This document shows, piece by piece, positions 5,327-6,304 of a stretch of DNA of 6,304 nt; positions within the stretch are counted from its first letter, which is position 1; each line of letters begins with the position of its first letter. Both the position numbers and the translations under genes were made by a program. Location: NCBI GenBank assembly GCA_947457715.1, contig CANGXK010000165.1, forward strand, positions 1 through 6,304, written 5' to 3'. Under the pieces are notes generated by a model. That model made no database searches. It was not told the origin of the DNA and was given only the letters and a program-made list of their open reading frames with translations. The stretch is from Gemmatimonadota bacterium. Lineage in GTDB: Bacteria > Gemmatimonadota > Gemmatimonadetes > Gemmatimonadales > Gemmatimonadaceae.

Positions 5327-6304
5327 GTCCGGATCGCCGAAGGCCGAACCCAGCGTCGCGCGTCGTTCGCGCTATCGGTTGGCCGTGGTCGCGTCGTTGT
5401 TCGGTGCCTCGTTGGCGCTGAGCGGGGCGCGTACGCCGGCCGACGAATCGCCGGTGGCCGATGCCGTCATGCGCGGCGACAGCTCGCGCGTGCGGCAGCT
5501 GATCAAGCAGGGGCTCGACGTGAACGCGGCGCAGCCCGACGGCATGACGGCGCTGCACTGGGCGGCGCAACGTGGTGATGCGGGCGGCGCGCAGATGTTG
5601 ATGTACGCCGGCGCGCGCGTCGATGCGGTGACGCGCAACGGGAACTACACCCCGTTGCATCTGGCGGCACGCAACGGTCGCTCGGCCGCCGTGAAGGCGC
5701 TGCTCGCGGCCGGCGCCAACGTGAACGCGCTCACGACCACGGGGGCGGTGTCGGCGCTGCACTTTGCGGCGTCGAACGGCGAGCCGGCTACGGTGACGGC
5801 GCTGCTCGACAAGGGGGCGCCGGTGGACACCCGTGAAGGCGCGTGGGGACAGACGCCGCTCATGTGGGCGGCCTCGGCCAACCGTCTGGCGGCGCTCGAC
5901 ATTCTCATCAAGCGTGGCGCGAATCTCGAACTCGCGTCGAAGATCGAAGACATCTCCGCCAAGGAAAAGGCGGAGCGTGCGATGCTGGTGCAGCGTGGAC
6001 GTCGCGTGGCGGCCATGAAGGCGGCCGACGCGGCGCCGACGGTGGCCGCGGCGGGTCCTGGTGGTGTGGGTGGTGCGGGTGCGGCTGTGCCGACCACGCC
6101 GCGCGTTGCGGTCGCGGTCGCGGCGCCGGCTCCTGCGGCGTCTGCCCCTGCCGCTCCAGCCCCGGCCGCGACGGCGGGTTCAAGGGCGCCGGCTGCTGCC
6201 GGCGCGCCGGTGAAGCGTGATTCCGCGCCGCCGCCGCAGACGGGCTTCAACAGCCGCGGCCCGACGTATGGTGATCTCATCGGCAACAAGGGCGGCCTCA
6301 CGGC
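5319..6304 (+). CDS. Exported ankyrin-repeat protein, 3' end outside the window
   Basis: At least 328 residues are encoded, and the frame is still open at the window edge. ATG 5319 is the first start after an in-frame stop at 5310-5312, and it overlaps the end of the HXXSHH gene by 8 bp in another frame. No Shine-Dalgarno motif precedes it, so translational coupling is likely. Residues 15-20 (RRSRYR) and the hydrophobic stretch 21-37 form a signal peptide or anchor. Five ankyrin repeats follow at about 43-74, 75-107, 108-141, 142-175 and 176-208; the central three carry ALHWAA, PLHLAA and ALHFAA cores, and the last has PLMWAA. A charged helix (209-235) and an Ala/Pro/Gly-rich linker (about 236-306) come next. 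The final visible residues, GDLIGNKGGLTA (318-329, the last codon incomplete), look like the start of another repeat block. The likely role is a periplasmic protein-binding scaffold for the upstream operon products; its ligand is unknown. Confidence 0.92.
   Translation, partial: MPESGSPKAEPSVARRSRYRLAVVASLFGASLALSGARTPADESPVADAVMRGDSSRVRQLIKQGLDVNAAQPDGMTALHWAAQRGDAGGAQMLMYAGARVDAVTRNGNYTPLHLAARNGRSAAVKALLAAGANVNALTTTGAVSALHFAASNGEPATVTALLDKGAPVDTREGAWGQTPLMWAASANRLAALDILIKRGANLELASKIEDISAKEKAERAMLVQRGRRVAAMKAADAAPTVAAAGPGGVGGAGAAVPTTPRVAVAVAAPAPAASAPAAPAPAATAGSRAPAAAGAPVKRDSAPPPQTGFNSRGPTYGDLIGNKGGLT
6024..6238 (+). repeat. Low-complexity Ala/Pro/Gly-coding stretch
   Basis: This part of the ankyrin gene encodes residues 236-306, almost wholly Ala, Pro, Gly and Val, through many short GCG, GCC and CCG-type triplets without an exact repeating unit. 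It separates the N-terminal five ankyrin repeats from what looks like a second repeat block. It is best read as a flexible periplasmic linker. The triplet-rich DNA may vary in length between strains. Confidence 0.6.

Noticed and set aside
5645..6301. 218-residue minus-strand frame opposite the ankyrin gene
   Set aside because: The plus frame encodes five clear ankyrin repeats. The antisense frame is an Ala-rich product of the same G+C-biased DNA.

Overview
The window is about 65% G+C with strong third-position G/C preference. Its gene content is a large diheme DUF1592-type protein, an HXXSHH (DUF1552) protein and a secreted ankyrin protein. This set is characteristic of Gemmatimonadota, Acidobacteriota, Planctomycetota and relatives. 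A Gemmatimonas-like bacterium is my best guess, based on gene content and composition only. All four main genes carry export signals, so the region appears devoted to extracytoplasmic functions.

Layout: positions 1-27 may hold the last codons of a plus-strand gene. A perfect 15-bp hairpin (31-63) follows and serves as terminator for the minus-strand gene at 95-1075. That gene encodes an exported HpcH/HpaI aldolase-fold protein whose usual catalytic residues look substituted. The 244-bp divergent intergenic region (1076-1319) contains two near-identical 13-bp palindromes centred 31 bp apart. The second overlaps a TATATT element, so this is a plausible operator/promoter. A second, weaker repeat pair lies nearer the aldolase start.

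The plus strand then carries three genes in a row: a diheme c-type cytochrome-like protein with PSD3, PSD5, PSD4, PSCyt3 and PSD2 domains (1320-3872), a twin-arginine HXXSHH protein (3938-5326), and an exported ankyrin-repeat protein (5319 to beyond the window end). The first two are separated by 65 bp with no terminator. The last two overlap by 8 bp, so they are probably translationally coupled. No RNA genes, mobile elements or CRISPR arrays were seen.

Working model (inference): the three plus-strand genes form one operon for a periplasmic or envelope assembly. In it, a heme protein with a putative carbohydrate-binding-like region works with a possible metal-dependent hydrolase-like partner and an ankyrin scaffold. 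The biochemical role of this DUF1592/DUF1552 pairing is not established to my knowledge. The divergent aldolase-like gene may be co-regulated with it.
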